From the NCBI RefSeq assembly GCF_037076345.1, contig NZ_AP024702.1, positions 5,613,199 to 5,677,198 on the forward strand: a stretch of DNA of 64,000 bases, in the 5' to 3' direction. Position 1 is the first letter of the stretch. Every line of letters begins with the position of its first letter. The notes below the pieces were generated by a model. That model made no database searches. It was not told the origin of the DNA and was given only the letters and a program-made list of their open reading frames with translations. The translations under genes were made by a program, and so were the position numbers. The stretch comes from Haloferula helveola (GTDB taxonomy: Bacteria > Verrucomicrobiota > Verrucomicrobiia > Verrucomicrobiales > Akkermansiaceae). Positions 17,697 through 26,983 of the stretch are shown piece after piece.

Positions 17697-18938
17697 TCAA
17701 TCGCCCGCTGATGCCAACAACATCGCTTTGCGGATCAACTGGTGAGTCTGTTGCCGAACCGGATCGGCATTGGCGCTCTCCGCTGCGCCCAAGGCTTCAG
17801 TCAACACCGCGAGGTCGACCTCGTCCCTAAGCCAGAGACCGAAAGCTGCCATGGCCACGGCATGTTTCATTTCCGCACCGGCAGGCTCCGCGACCTCGTC
17901 GAGATTCATTGTCGAGGAATCACTCCCTCTGCGAAACCGGATCTCCCCCATCGCCGAATTCGGATTCTCGAATTCGACAAGCACGAGAGTCGAGCGACCG
18001 GCCGGGAGAGTTGAGGGCAGCAATGCATCGTCGCGGCTCGCGAACGAACCGATCACCCGTCTCGGGGCTTTTGAAGCTGAGCGGATTTGGAAGTCGGCAA
18101 GATCCTCCTCGCCGGCGACCCACTGAAGACCGAGCCACTTGGAGCCCTGCCATTCGATCACCTCGGCACCGAAACGGAACCCATTGAGTTCGATCGGTGA
18201 GGGCAGTCGCGCCGTATTGACCAACTCCTCGACCCGGACCGCACGCTTCGGAGGCAGACCCTCTTTCTCCGTAATCCAACGCCTCACCCAAGTCGCGCTT
18301 GAGGTTCCCAACACCACCGGCAACCGGAGGTTCGGCTCGTTGCTGAAACCCGACAGCTCGCTGCCAGCCGCCAACTCGGAAGCATCTGGCAGAGGCGAAC
18401 GGTCGATCTCCTTGGCGACCTCGACCAAGAACTCCCCGGCATGGGACTCCAGTTGAGTCGCTTGGGTTCTCATGCCACCACCTCCAGCAGCCACTCCAAC
18501 CTCACCGTCGCCGACCGACGGCCCCGGAAGCGGCAATAACGCCACCTCACGCGAGACGGAGAAGCCTCCGCCACCGCCGGTCTCGGTTCCCAGCCGACTT
18601 AACAACACGGCAGCGAATGCGACCGCCGCCGCGGCGCCAATTCCCGTCAGCCACGGCCGCCACCGGCGGCGTGCCGATGCCAGCTCGACCACTTTTCCAT
18701 CCAGGTCCGCCTCCCGTCCCGCCCTCATTACCGCCTCCCGCTGGGATGGCTTGAGACTCGCCGCCTTGGTTCCGAACGTGCCGTCGAGAAAACCCGCCAT
18801 GCCGTCGATTTCACGCAAGCTCAACCGGATCGCGGGATCCGCTGCCGCCGCGCGCTCGACCATGGCCGCTTCATCAGCAGATAGTTCGCCGAGCACATAG
18901 GCGCTCAGGCGGAGATCGTCTGGAGTCATCTTCATCAT
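17697..18938 (-). CDS. Transmembrane anti-sigma factor with YfbK-like flanks lacking the vWA domain
   Basis: 413 residues from the ATG at 18938, which overlaps the sigma stop codon by four bases (ATGA); earlier in-frame starts lie inside the sigma gene. Residues 1-90 look like a cytoplasmic zinc-less anti-sigma domain (LRLSAYVLGELSADEAAMVE). A transmembrane helix spans about 97-115. Then a low-complexity stretch, and near 212-241 SSATWVRRWITEKEGLPPKR and RVEELVN, matching the YfbK N-terminal domain of vWA proteins, followed by a C-terminal region (about 262-408) like the DUF3520 tail of YfbK (APRRVIGSF, AVAMAAFGLWLRD). The roughly 180-residue vWA domain that normally lies between is absent. 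I infer membrane-anchored control of the sigma factor; the extracellular sensor is unusual. Confidence 0.8.
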   Translation of the reverse strand: MMKMTPDDLRLSAYVLGELSADEAAMVERAAAADPAIRLSLREIDGMAGFLDGTFGTKAASLKPSQREAVMRAGREADLDGKVVELASARRRWRPWLTGIGAAAAVAFAAVLLSRLGTETGGGGGFSVSREVALLPLPGPSVGDGEVGVAAGGGGMRTQATQLESHAGEFLVEVAKEIDRSPLPDASELAAGSELSGFSNEPNLRLPVVLGTSSATWVRRWITEKEGLPPKRAVRVEELVNTARLPSPIELNGFRFGAEVIEWQGSKWLGLQWVAGEEDLADFQIRSASKAPRRVIGSFASRDDALLPSTLPAGRSTLVLVEFENPNSAMGEIRFRRGSDSSTMNLDEVAEPAGAEMKHAVAMAAFGLWLRDEVDLAVLTEALGAAESANADPVRQQTHQLIRKAMLLASAGD

Positions 18939-19543
18939 GTCATGCCGTCCATCAGGTCGGCGGGCAAAAGGGTTCGGAGCCGTTTCAGGCCCGTGTGGAT
19001 CAGGAAACCGACGTTGCCACTGGAAAGCCCGGTGGCCTCGCAAATCTCCTGATAGCTCAGACCATCCCGGAATTTCATCAGGATGACCGTCTGTTGGTTG
19101 TCGGAAAGGCGTTCGAGATACTTCATCACCTCCGCGATGCGCTCCTCTTGGTCGAATGCCTCGTCCGGTGCCTGTGCCGCCGTGGGCACCCGTCCGCGAT
19201 CATCCTCATCGAGAGGCGACATCCGCGACTCCTTTCTCAGAATGTCGAGGGCTCGGTTGCGGCAGACGGTGAAAAGCCAGTTCTTCAATCCGTCGCGGAC
19301 CTTCTCGACATCCTGCTTACAGAGCCGGATGAAGGTGTCTTGAACGACGTCACGAGCCCGGTCGAGATCACGAACGAAGGTGTAAGCGTAGCCGATCAAG
19401 GGCGACTCGTACTCGGCGAGGGCGCGCTCAATGAATTGCTCACGGGTTTCGACCATGTTCGGACCGGCGGCGGGTGACGCCGCTTCTTGCCTAGAAACGG
19501 CCGGGTCCGGGATTTCTTGGGGAGTATTTTGGGGTGGCTGCAT
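18935..19543 (-). CDS. ECF-type RNA polymerase sigma factor
   Basis: 202 residues with region 2 (EYESPLIGYAYTFVRDLDRA and DVVQDTFIRLC) and region 4 helix-turn-helix (LSYQEICEATGLSSGNVGFL) typical of group 4 sigma-70 factors. The first 30 residues are a variable tail and the true start might be the Met before VETREQF. It begins 3 bases after the rex stop and overlaps the anti-sigma gene by four bases, so rex, sigma and anti-sigma form one tightly packed operon. The redox sensor Rex next to an ECF sigma suggests a response to NADH/NAD state or respiration stress. Confidence 0.94.
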   Translation of the reverse strand: MQPPQNTPQEIPDPAVSRQEAASPAAGPNMVETREQFIERALAEYESPLIGYAYTFVRDLDRARDVVQDTFIRLCKQDVEKVRDGLKNWLFTVCRNRALDILRKESRMSPLDEDDRGRVPTAAQAPDEAFDQEERIAEVMKYLERLSDNQQTVILMKFRDGLSYQEICEATGLSSGNVGFLIHTGLKRLRTLLPADLMDGMT

Positions 19544-19546
19544 CCG

Positions 19547-20224
19547 TCAGCGGACGAAAAAGCTGAGATGCTCCAGTTCCAACGCGAGGTCCACATTGTT
19601 GACGACCACGTCTTCGGGCACATCCAGCACCACCGGCGAGAAATTGAGGATTCCGGACACTCCGGCCGAAACCAGCCGATTGGCTAGGGACTGGGCGATA
19701 CTTCCCGGGACGCAGAGAATGGCCAGCCGGACACCATCCGCCTCGATGCGCTCCTCAAGTTCCTTCTCCGAGAACACCGGAACTCCGATTCCCCGCGCCT
19801 TAACGGCCTCAGGCTCGGCGTCGAAGGCCGCCACCACCTCGAAGCCTTCTTTCTGGAATCCCTGGTAGCGGAGAAGTGCCGATCCGAGGTTTCCCCCCCC
19901 CACGAGCACGACCGGCTGAAGCCGCTCCCGGCCGAGAAGATCCCGGATCATCGACGCCAGTGTCTCCACCGGATACCCGAGGCCGCGGGTTCCAAACTGG
20001 CCGAAGTAGGCCAGATCCTTCCGCAACTGGGCAGGCTTGACGCCCGCCGCTTTTGCCAAGGCCGAGGAACTGACGGTCTCTTGCCCGTTCTCCACCAACC
20101 GCTGCAGGCAGCGGTGATAGATCGAGAGGCGGTAGATCGCCTTCTTGGGGATGTCGATTCGTTCCACGGGCGCGGAAGCAAAGGCTTCGGGATTTGACCG
20201 GTCAAGCTCCGAGCGGATTGCCAT
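19547..20224 (-). CDS. rex: Redox-sensing transcriptional repressor Rex
   Basis: 225 residues from the ATG at 20224 (an upstream in-frame start at 20317 would add 31 residues unlike the family). Rex is a winged-helix dimer that binds NADH and releases DNA when the NADH/NAD ratio rises. The DNA-binding domain is residues 1-80 (KPAQLRKDLAYFGQFGTRGLGY); the Rossmann fold shows VVLVGGGNLGSALL at about 106-118. A run of nine G on the minus strand (C9 at 19893-19901) encodes the glycine loop, a slippage-prone site in the middle of the NAD-binding motif. First gene of the operon; the sigma factor starts 3 bases later. Confidence 0.94.
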   Translation of the reverse strand: MAIRSELDRSNPEAFASAPVERIDIPKKAIYRLSIYHRCLQRLVENGQETVSSSALAKAAGVKPAQLRKDLAYFGQFGTRGLGYPVETLASMIRDLLGRERLQPVVLVGGGNLGSALLRYQGFQKEGFEVVAAFDAEPEAVKARGIGVPVFSEKELEERIEADGVRLAILCVPGSIAQSLANRLVSAGVSGILNFSPVVLDVPEDVVVNNVDLALELEHLSFFVR

Positions 20225-20659
20225 GCGGTCAAGAAGGCTGGCAGCGAAGACGGCCGCTCTCGTCCATTGAAGCCCGCCGCGAAACTTTCCCGAAAGCCGC
20301 GACACCCGCCCCACCAATTTGCACGTTGCTTAAGATTTCCTGACAGTAAGGGTATCACTGAACTTTCGAGGCTCCTAGGCAGATCGCGAGACTCCGCTCC
20401 CAAACTGACGTGGCACATTGCAACTTCGGTGCACGGATTTCCCATTGGGACTGCTGGGGTTATTCACATGTGTTCAAATGCATTTGAAATCCATGGAGGA
20501 AGAACAATCAGCTCTTCCTGATTACCAGCCAAGTCGTGGGACCGGGTTTGTCTTCAACTGTCTTCACGACTCCTGCACTGTTAGGTCGTGCCGAGAGGGT
20601 TTCCTACGGAATTTGTTAGGGCATCCAGCTCGGAAGACCACCTCCCACCCCCCGAGCCA
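20225..20659. other. Non-coding stretch with palindromes between rex and the PEP-CTERM gene
   Basis: 435 bases with no convincing gene. It carries the rex promoter and that of the PEP-CTERM gene. The distinctive content is a cluster of two adjacent palindromes: CACATGTG at 20465-20472 and the 16-base TTCAAATGCATTTGAA at 20473-20488. A possible Rex-type site was considered (see palindrome entry). Short open frames here show no family signal. Confidence 0.6.
20465..20488. promoter_or_regulatory. Two abutting palindromes upstream of rex and the PEP-CTERM gene
   Basis: CACATGTG (20465-20472) and TTCAAATGCATTTGAA (20473-20488) are each perfect palindromes and touch. On the plus strand the bases TTCACATGTGTTCAA also give a loose TTCAC...GTTCAA dyad, loosely similar to the Rex consensus TTGTGAAnnnnTTCACAA. 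They lie 172 bases upstream of the PEP-CTERM start and 240 bases from the rex start. I infer a transcription factor site; which protein binds is unknown. Confidence 0.45.
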
Positions 20660-21343
20660 ATGAAATCTCTTCCGTCTAACGGACCGCTCCGGGCAAGACT
20701 GCCCCGACTGACCGGAGTCACCATCGCAGCATCGATGCTTGCCATGTGCGGCTGGTGCTCCGCTCTCACCATGAGCTTCTACCGGATCACCGACAACGCT
20801 TCCGATGATGTCTCCAATGACATCTTCCTGGAAGTCACCGATCTGGGCTCAGGCATGGCGCTTTTCGAACTCAGCCGAGGAGACACCTATGAAGGACTCA
20901 TCGGTGAGGTTTACTTCCAGACCGAGGGCACCAATATCATCGGGGTCGAGTTCGACCCGGTCTTCTCGGCCGCCAACGTGGTCTACACGTCAGGCGCGAG
21001 TCCGGCCGACCCTCCGGCAAGCAATACCAACGACCCTCCCGATCCGGCTACCTTCATCACCAGCTACTCGTTTGACTCGCACAACAGCGAAGCAATCCAG
21101 CCTGAGGCAGATCTCGAGTATGGCGGATTCAAGGCGACCTACAGCGGGACCTACGACGACCTGGAGACGGCCCTGTTCAATGGCGAAGTGAAACTGGCGG
21201 TCCACGTCCGGGGTATCGGATCGCAGAGTGACACCTTCATTACCGGAATTCCGACGACGACCATTCCGGAGCCGTCGGTCGCACTGCTGACCGCGATGGG
21301 TTCGTTCTTCCTGCTCCGCAGACGCCGACAGCCCTCGGCCTGA
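20660..21343 (+). CDS. PEP-CTERM sorting domain protein
   Basis: 227 residues from ATG 20660. Signal peptide at the N-terminus (hydrophobic VTIAASMLAMCGWCSA). The C-terminus is a PEP-CTERM signal: PEP (IPEPSVALLTAMG), a hydrophobic helix and an RRRRQ basic tail, which directs the protein to an exosortase/archaeosortase for cleavage and surface attachment. The body (LGSGMALFELSRGDTYEGLI) is a beta-rich unknown domain seen in secreted PEP-CTERM proteins. No exosortase gene is in the window. The gene stands alone, closed by a strong terminator. Confidence 0.9.
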   Translation: MKSLPSNGPLRARLPRLTGVTIAASMLAMCGWCSALTMSFYRITDNASDDVSNDIFLEVTDLGSGMALFELSRGDTYEGLIGEVYFQTEGTNIIGVEFDPVFSAANVVYTSGASPADPPASNTNDPPDPATFITSYSFDSHNSEAIQPEADLEYGGFKATYSGTYDDLETALFNGEVKLAVHVRGIGSQSDTFITGIPTTTIPEPSVALLTAMGSFFLLRRRRQPSA

Positions 21344-21372
21344 TTCTTCCCCCAGATTCCCCCCGAAACGAG

Positions 21373-21408
21373 AAACGCCCGTCTCCTCTCACGGAGACGG
21401 GCGTTTTT
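21373..21408. terminator. Strong bidirectional terminator
   Basis: A perfect 14-bp inverted repeat AAACGCCCGTCTCC (21373-21386) and GGAGACGGGCGTTT (21393-21406) around a six-base loop, flanked by an A run on one side and T5 on the other, between the convergent PEP-CTERM and gapA genes. It can serve both directions. Confidence 0.9.
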
Positions 21409-21433
21409 GCGAAAACGTTGCGGAAGGCGCGGA

Positions 21434-22534
<1,101 letters not shown>

Positions 22535-22627
22535 TCATCGGACGCGGCCCGGTAGGCGATGTCGGCGTTCAGGCCGCCGGCGGCGGGATTATCCACCGAC
22601 CTTCCCAGCCGTCAATGCCCCCGTGGG

Positions 22628-23629
22628 TCACGAATTCCCCGGCGCGGGCCTGGCGGTCGAACACAGCCAGTGAACCACTCCGGCCAGCAGAATCCCGGCC
22701 AAACCGACGTGAAGGACCTGAACCGCGGCGTAGATGTGGATCTGCGACATCACGACGCCGAGAACCATCTGGGCAAGGACCAAGCCCAGCACCAGCTTCA
22801 CCGCGAAGCCGATCTCTCCGGCCGTTGCCCGCTTGGTGACCACATATCCCCCGATCGCCGCCCCCACGATGAGCCACGAAAAACTCCGATGCAGGAGGTA
22901 AACCGTGCTTTGCTCCAGAGTCTGGATCCACTCGCTCCGCGGTTCGCCGACGTGGTTCTTGGCCATTTCGTCGGTCATTTCCCGGATCTGGGTGCCCATG
23001 ATCCCCTCGGCGACGACCAGGATAAGAAGCAAGCCGACCGTGATCCGAACCCTCCCTCGGTCGCCATCGCGCAGCGGGAGGGTACGGGGACGCTCACTCC
23101 CGCGCCAAAAGGTGTAGGTCAACGTCGCCACCAGCAACATCGCGAGCGCCATGTGGACGGTCAGAACACCGGGAGCCAAACCGCTCCAGACCACCCGGGC
23201 GCCCATCACGGCGTTGACCAGCACCAGGATCAGCGACACCAGCGCAGTCCACCAAACGATCCTTTGACCGGGCGGCCTGCCGAATGCGGCAATCACGGTG
23301 GCGAGCGAGAAAAGCCCGACCGGCAAGGCGAAGAGACGGTTGATGAACTCGGTCCAGACGTGGCGGGGATTGAAGGACTCGAGAATGTGCTCGGGCGTGA
23401 CGGTCGAGGGATCCCGCCCCAGACGCTCCGCCTTCGCTTGGAACTTCTCGAAGTCGATTTTCGAAAGATCCACCTGCTCCACCTTCCACGGCGGGATCAG
23501 GCATCCCCAACAGGTCGGCCAGTCGGGACATCCCAGACCGGCACCGGTCACTCTCACGATGGCTCCGACAAACAGGAGCACCAGGACCGAGACAAGGGCG
23601 GCGAAGGCAAGTTTCTGGAAGCGATTCAT
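22628..23629 (-). CDS. ctaA: Heme A synthase (COX15/CtaA family)
   Basis: 333 residues with eight transmembrane helices. CtaA/Cox15 oxidises the C8 methyl of heme O to make heme A for aa3-type cytochrome oxidases. The four conserved histidines are visible in RHVWTEFINRL, VHMALAML, LLHRSFSW and VLHVGLAGI. Helices start at LVLLFVGAIVRVTGAGLGCP with the two cysteines of the GCPDWPTCWG loop. The presence of ctaA implies aerobic respiration with an aa3 oxidase, but the oxidase and ctaB are not here. It follows the AI-2E gene after 54 bases, on the same strand. Confidence 0.92.
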   Translation of the reverse strand: MNRFQKLAFAALVSVLVLLFVGAIVRVTGAGLGCPDWPTCWGCLIPPWKVEQVDLSKIDFEKFQAKAERLGRDPSTVTPEHILESFNPRHVWTEFINRLFALPVGLFSLATVIAAFGRPPGQRIVWWTALVSLILVLVNAVMGARVVWSGLAPGVLTVHMALAMLLVATLTYTFWRGSERPRTLPLRDGDRGRVRITVGLLLILVVAEGIMGTQIREMTDEMAKNHVGEPRSEWIQTLEQSTVYLLHRSFSWLIVGAAIGGYVVTKRATAGEIGFAVKLVLGLVLAQMVLGVVMSQIHIYAAVQVLHVGLAGILLAGVVHWLCSTARPAPGNS

Positions 23630-23683
23630 CGCGCGCCGGAACGATGTCCGGATCCGCCACAGGCGCGAGCGGAAAAACCCCGA

Positions 23684-24967
23684 CTAGGAGCGCCCGACGG
23701 CATCGGCCGTGTCGTTGGACAGCCCCGGATCCTCCTCCACCAGTTCTTCTTTACCGGATTCTGCAAGAATCCGCTGCTCTTCCTTCGGCCGATTCGACTC
23801 CTTGCCAATCGCGACCGCGATCCACCGGAACTCCTCGCTGTTATCGAGGATCACCTTGACCATCATCGTCAACGGAACCGCCAGGAGCATGCCGATCGGC
23901 CCCCACAGCCAACCCCAGAAGATCACCGAAACCAGCACCACCAGTGTCGAAAGTCCGAAGCGACGCCCCATGAGCATCGGCTCGATCACATTGCCGAGGA
24001 AGGTATTGATCAGGAAGTAGCCGCCACCAACCGCCACCGCTTCCGGAGTGCCAAGCACCAGCAGTGCGAGCAAGGTCGGGGGCACTCCCGCGATGAACGA
24101 ACCGACAACCGGAATATAGTTCAGGGCAAAGGCAAGAATCCCCCAGAGCGGCCAGAAGTCGACATTCGCCGCCCAGCACAACGCGCCGGCAAGGACACCG
24201 GTCGCGAGACTCACCGCGGTCTTGATGCCGAGATAGCGCTGGGTGTCCTTGATCGCGCTGAGCATGCGCTGGATGTTCGGGCCTCTGGCCTCACACACCG
24301 CGTCCATCCGGCGACCGAACATCCGTGCTTCTGTCAGCATGAAGATTGTCAGGATAATCACCACCAACGACGTCCCGAAAAACGTGACTACACGACCAAC
24401 GACGTCGGTTCCGAGGTTCCAGATCTGCGCGAACTTCAGCTCCCGCAGCTGACCGATGAGCACCTCCGCCGCCTGGGTAACCCTCGCCTCGCTGATCTCC
24501 TCTTCCGTGGGCGCAGGCTCGATCGGAACCGCACGGGGCGCATCCTCCAACTCCGACGGGTCGGGTTCGCCCACCGGACCCGACTGCCACCATGCCCGCA
24601 CCTTGTCCTCCGCTCCGGCAACCGAGTCGACCGCATCCTCCAGCTTGCTGATCATCAGCGGACCGTAGTCGGTGTTCCATTTGGTTTGCAGGTCACCGAC
24701 GACCGACAGCGCGAGAAAGACGATGCCGGTCAGGAACGCGAAATCGACGAGAACGGTCAGCAGCACGGCGATCACGCGTGGCACGCGATGATTCCTCAGC
24801 CAGTTGGTGATCGGAAAACTGATGGTCGCGATGAAGAACGCCAGCAGGACCGGCACGAAGAAACTCTGCGCCGCCTTAAGCCCGGCGATCAATACGACCA
24901 GCGACGCCAGGAGCAACAGCACCTGTGCTGCCCGGGGTCGTCTTGCGGTCGAAACGGCTCGGCTCAT
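23684..24967 (-). CDS. AI-2E family transporter (PerM-like)
   Basis: 427 residues, a multi-span membrane protein with helices at the N-terminus (VLLLLASLVVLIAGLKAAQS) and a C-terminal pore domain (ALNYIPVVGSFIAGVPPTLL, GNVIEPMLMG). The AI-2E/TqsA superfamily includes putative autoinducer exporters, PerM permeases and sodium-proton antiporters; substrate cannot be read. A large polar insertion (about residues 85-165, rich in E/D) separates two early helices. It is transcribed with the TIGR01777 gene upstream and ctaA downstream. Confidence 0.85.
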   Translation of the reverse strand: MSRAVSTARRPRAAQVLLLLASLVVLIAGLKAAQSFFVPVLLAFFIATISFPITNWLRNHRVPRVIAVLLTVLVDFAFLTGIVFLALSVVGDLQTKWNTDYGPLMISKLEDAVDSVAGAEDKVRAWWQSGPVGEPDPSELEDAPRAVPIEPAPTEEEISEARVTQAAEVLIGQLRELKFAQIWNLGTDVVGRVVTFFGTSLVVIILTIFMLTEARMFGRRMDAVCEARGPNIQRMLSAIKDTQRYLGIKTAVSLATGVLAGALCWAANVDFWPLWGILAFALNYIPVVGSFIAGVPPTLLALLVLGTPEAVAVGGGYFLINTFLGNVIEPMLMGRRFGLSTLVVLVSVIFWGWLWGPIGMLLAVPLTMMVKVILDNSEEFRWIAVAIGKESNRPKEEQRILAESGKEELVEEDPGLSNDTADAVGRS

Positions 24968-25026
24968 CTTCGCTCGGCCAGCATAAGCCTACGTACCGTC
25001 GGCGACAAAGAAATCCTTCCCGCATT

Positions 25027-26037
25027 TCACGCGGTACTGAGACCGCGGCTGCCGGTCCAAGCGCGAACGCCGACCGAGCGGCGCGGTGGCACGTCGAAAA
25101 ACCCATCAAGACCGGGTCTCTCCAACAGGTCCGCAAGTGCCGGCACCGGCTCCGGCCATTTCCAACGGAAACCCAACCCGGCCAAGCGATGCGGCTCCAC
25201 CCAGCGACTTTTCAGCACAAGTTCGGTCTCGGTGGAGAGCGCACGCGCACCCAGTTCCAGCACCCACCGCGGCGACGGAACCCCGATGGGCATCGCATGT
25301 ACCTCACGGAAGGCCGCCATCAGTTCCCGATTGGTGGGAGCACACGGTGCGGTCAGATTGAATACGCCATCCGCCAGCGGATTGGCTTCGAGCGTTTCGA
25401 TCGCGGAAATCACGTCGTCCATGTGCATCCAACTGACCCGCTGGCATCCCTTGCCCATCGTGCCTCCCAGACCACTTCGGGTGAGCCTGCCGAGCACGTC
25501 GAAAACCGATCCCCTCTCGTTGGCCATCACCATGCCCAAACGCAATGCCAGCTTGCGGGTGGCGGCCGGCACCGGTGCGGAGAAGAACGACTCCTCCCAC
25601 GCACGGGCGACTTCGAACGAAAAACCTTCGCCCGGCTCCCCCTTCCATTCGTCCTGAGGCTGATCCTCGGCGTGGCGGTACCAAGTCGCGGTGCTGGCGT
25701 TCATCCAGACCCGCGGCGGCACCGAGCAGGCATCGATCGCGCGTCCGATCGCCCGCGTCGACCCGGTCCGTGACCCGAGGATCTCCGCGCGGTTCGGCTC
25801 ATTGTAGCGGCAATCCACGCTGCGACCCGCGAGGTTGACGACCAGAGCAGCACCTTCCAGCGCCAGCGACCACGGACCTTCGGAGCTCCCGTCCCACTGC
25901 AGAAACATGGCTCCTTCGGGAACTCCGTCCTTCCGCCTGGCCACTGCCACTACCTCCCGACCCCGCTGTAGGAAATGACGACAGAGATAGCGGCCGATGA
26001 ATCCGTTCGCTCCGAAAATGACGACGGTTCCTTTCAT
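25027..26037 (-). CDS. TIGR01777 family NAD-dependent epimerase/dehydratase-like protein
   Basis: 336 residues from ATG 26037, which overlaps the DCC gene stop by four bases; the extra 20 upstream residues lie inside the neighbour and are unlikely. N-terminal Rossmann fold with VVIFGANGFIGRYLCRHFL, and the TIGR01777 signature (ALEGAALVVNLAGRSVDCRY) and the C-terminal DUF1731-like segment (AGLGFRWKWP). The family is an SDR-fold group of poorly known function, often next to a DCC/DUF393 gene as here. The two are translationally coupled. Confidence 0.9.
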   Translation of the reverse strand: MKGTVVIFGANGFIGRYLCRHFLQRGREVVAVARRKDGVPEGAMFLQWDGSSEGPWSLALEGAALVVNLAGRSVDCRYNEPNRAEILGSRTGSTRAIGRAIDACSVPPRVWMNASTATWYRHAEDQPQDEWKGEPGEGFSFEVARAWEESFFSAPVPAATRKLALRLGMVMANERGSVFDVLGRLTRSGLGGTMGKGCQRVSWMHMDDVISAIETLEANPLADGVFNLTAPCAPTNRELMAAFREVHAMPIGVPSPRWVLELGARALSTETELVLKSRWVEPHRLAGLGFRWKWPEPVPALADLLERPGLDGFFDVPPRRSVGVRAWTGSRGLSTA

Positions 26038-26510
26038 GCCCCCACCCCCTCCTTGGCAGTCCGCAAGGTTGGCAATCGACAGGACCCTTCCGGACAATTG
26101 AATTCAGCCACCTCCGCCTCGATCTGCCGTTCGGAGCGCAGTCCGAGCAGCTTGGACAGACTCAAGCGGTGCTGCGATATCCCGTGAACGATGCGCCTGA
26201 GGAATGGCCGGAACCGGGGCGATGCAAGATCGTGTGCCCGCAACCGATGCGCTTTGGTCGCCCAAAGACACACCAGCCAGGCATCCGGCCCCTGCCACCA
26301 ATGCCCGTCGCCGGCGAGCACGACGCATTCCTTATCGGCTCCAAGTGACCCGATCTCCGGCATTAACCGCAGGGCTTCCGGTGAGTCGTATCCGACGAAA
26401 CGCACGGCCACCCACAGCGGCTGTTCTTCCAGCCAGGAGCGGAACGTCCGGCAAAGGCCACAATTGGGGTCGTAGAAGACCGTCAGGCAATCGATCGGCT
26501 CTTCGTTCAT
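26034..26510 (-). CDS. DCC (DUF393) thiol-disulfide oxidoreductase-like protein
   Basis: 158 residues from the ATG at 26510; an upstream in-frame start at 26648 would lie inside the membrane-protein gene. The N-terminal CxxC (VFYDPNCGLCRTF, Cys17 and Cys20) is the DxxCxxC signature of the DCC family, small thioredoxin-fold-like proteins with presumed thiol redox activity. It starts 5 bases after the membrane-protein stop and overlaps the TIGR01777 start by 4 bases. Confidence 0.9.
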   Translation of the reverse strand: MNEEPIDCLTVFYDPNCGLCRTFRSWLEEQPLWVAVRFVGYDSPEALRLMPEIGSLGADKECVVLAGDGHWWQGPDAWLVCLWATKAHRLRAHDLASPRFRPFLRRIVHGISQHRLSLSKLLGLRSERQIEAEVAEFNCPEGSCRLPTLRTAKEGVGA

Positions 26511-26514
26511 CGGA

Positions 26515-26931
26515 TCAGGCGTTGGGTGTGAAAGCTTGGCCCACACCGCTCCGACCGTGCGGCAGAGCCGGAGGACCGCTTCTCTCCAACTCCGCCCTAC
26601 GGCGCAATCGGGTGAACACGAACAGATTGAAGAAGTGCATCGCACCAAGCACCAACAGCACCACCCCCATCTTGGCGCTCAGAGCCTCAAAGATCCCGCG
26701 AACGGCGACAACCTCGTCGACCACCTTAAGGTAAAGCGAGACGAAGCCGATATTGATCAAATAGAAGCCGACCACCAGCAGGTGATTGACGCTGTCGGCG
26801 AGCTGCTCGTTCCCGTGAAAGCAATCGACCAGGAAAATGCGGCCGTTGCGGTGCAGCGTTCGCGCCACCCAAATCGTCAGCGGCAGGGCAAGCGTGAGAT
26901 AGAGAGCGTAGGTAGTGACGGTTGGATTCAT
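26515..26931 (-). CDS. Small integral membrane protein of unknown function
   Basis: 138 residues with about three to four hydrophobic helices (YALYLTLALPLTIWVARTL, LLVVGFYLINIGFVSLYLKV, MGVVLLVLGAMHFFNLFVFT). No family recognised with certainty. It precedes the DCC protein with a 5-base gap, so a membrane-tethered redox module is a plausible idea. A candidate GbsR operator lies 15-35 bases upstream of its start, which suggests that this is the first gene controlled by that regulator. Confidence 0.75.
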   Translation of the reverse strand: MNPTVTTYALYLTLALPLTIWVARTLHRNGRIFLVDCFHGNEQLADSVNHLLVVGFYLINIGFVSLYLKVVDEVVAVRGIFEALSAKMGVVLLVLGAMHFFNLFVFTRLRRRAELERSGPPALPHGRSGVGQAFTPNA

Positions 26932-26946
26932 GTTCTTTTTGTTCTG

Positions 26947-26967
26947 TAGTTTCAGTAACTAATGAAA
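26947..26967. promoter_or_regulatory. Candidate GbsR/MarR operator, copy 2
   Basis: In the 52-base gap between the regulator stop and the membrane-protein start: TTTCAGTAACT then AATGAAA, a dyad TTTCA...TGAAA. It shares the block TTTCAGTAA and the right arm TGAAA with the site just before the regulator start (27505-27528). Two sites with the same core flanking one regulator are the pattern of an autoregulated local regulator. Predicted by eye only. Confidence 0.55.
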
Positions 26968-26983
26968 TTAATGGGCAAATGAA

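Noticed and set aside
22559..25657. Plus-strand open frame of 1032 codons opposite ctaA, the AI-2E gene and TIGR01777 gene
   Set aside because: Arg/His/Pro-rich translation with no domain; it mirrors three well-supported minus-strand genes. GC-rich codon use creates such antisense frames.
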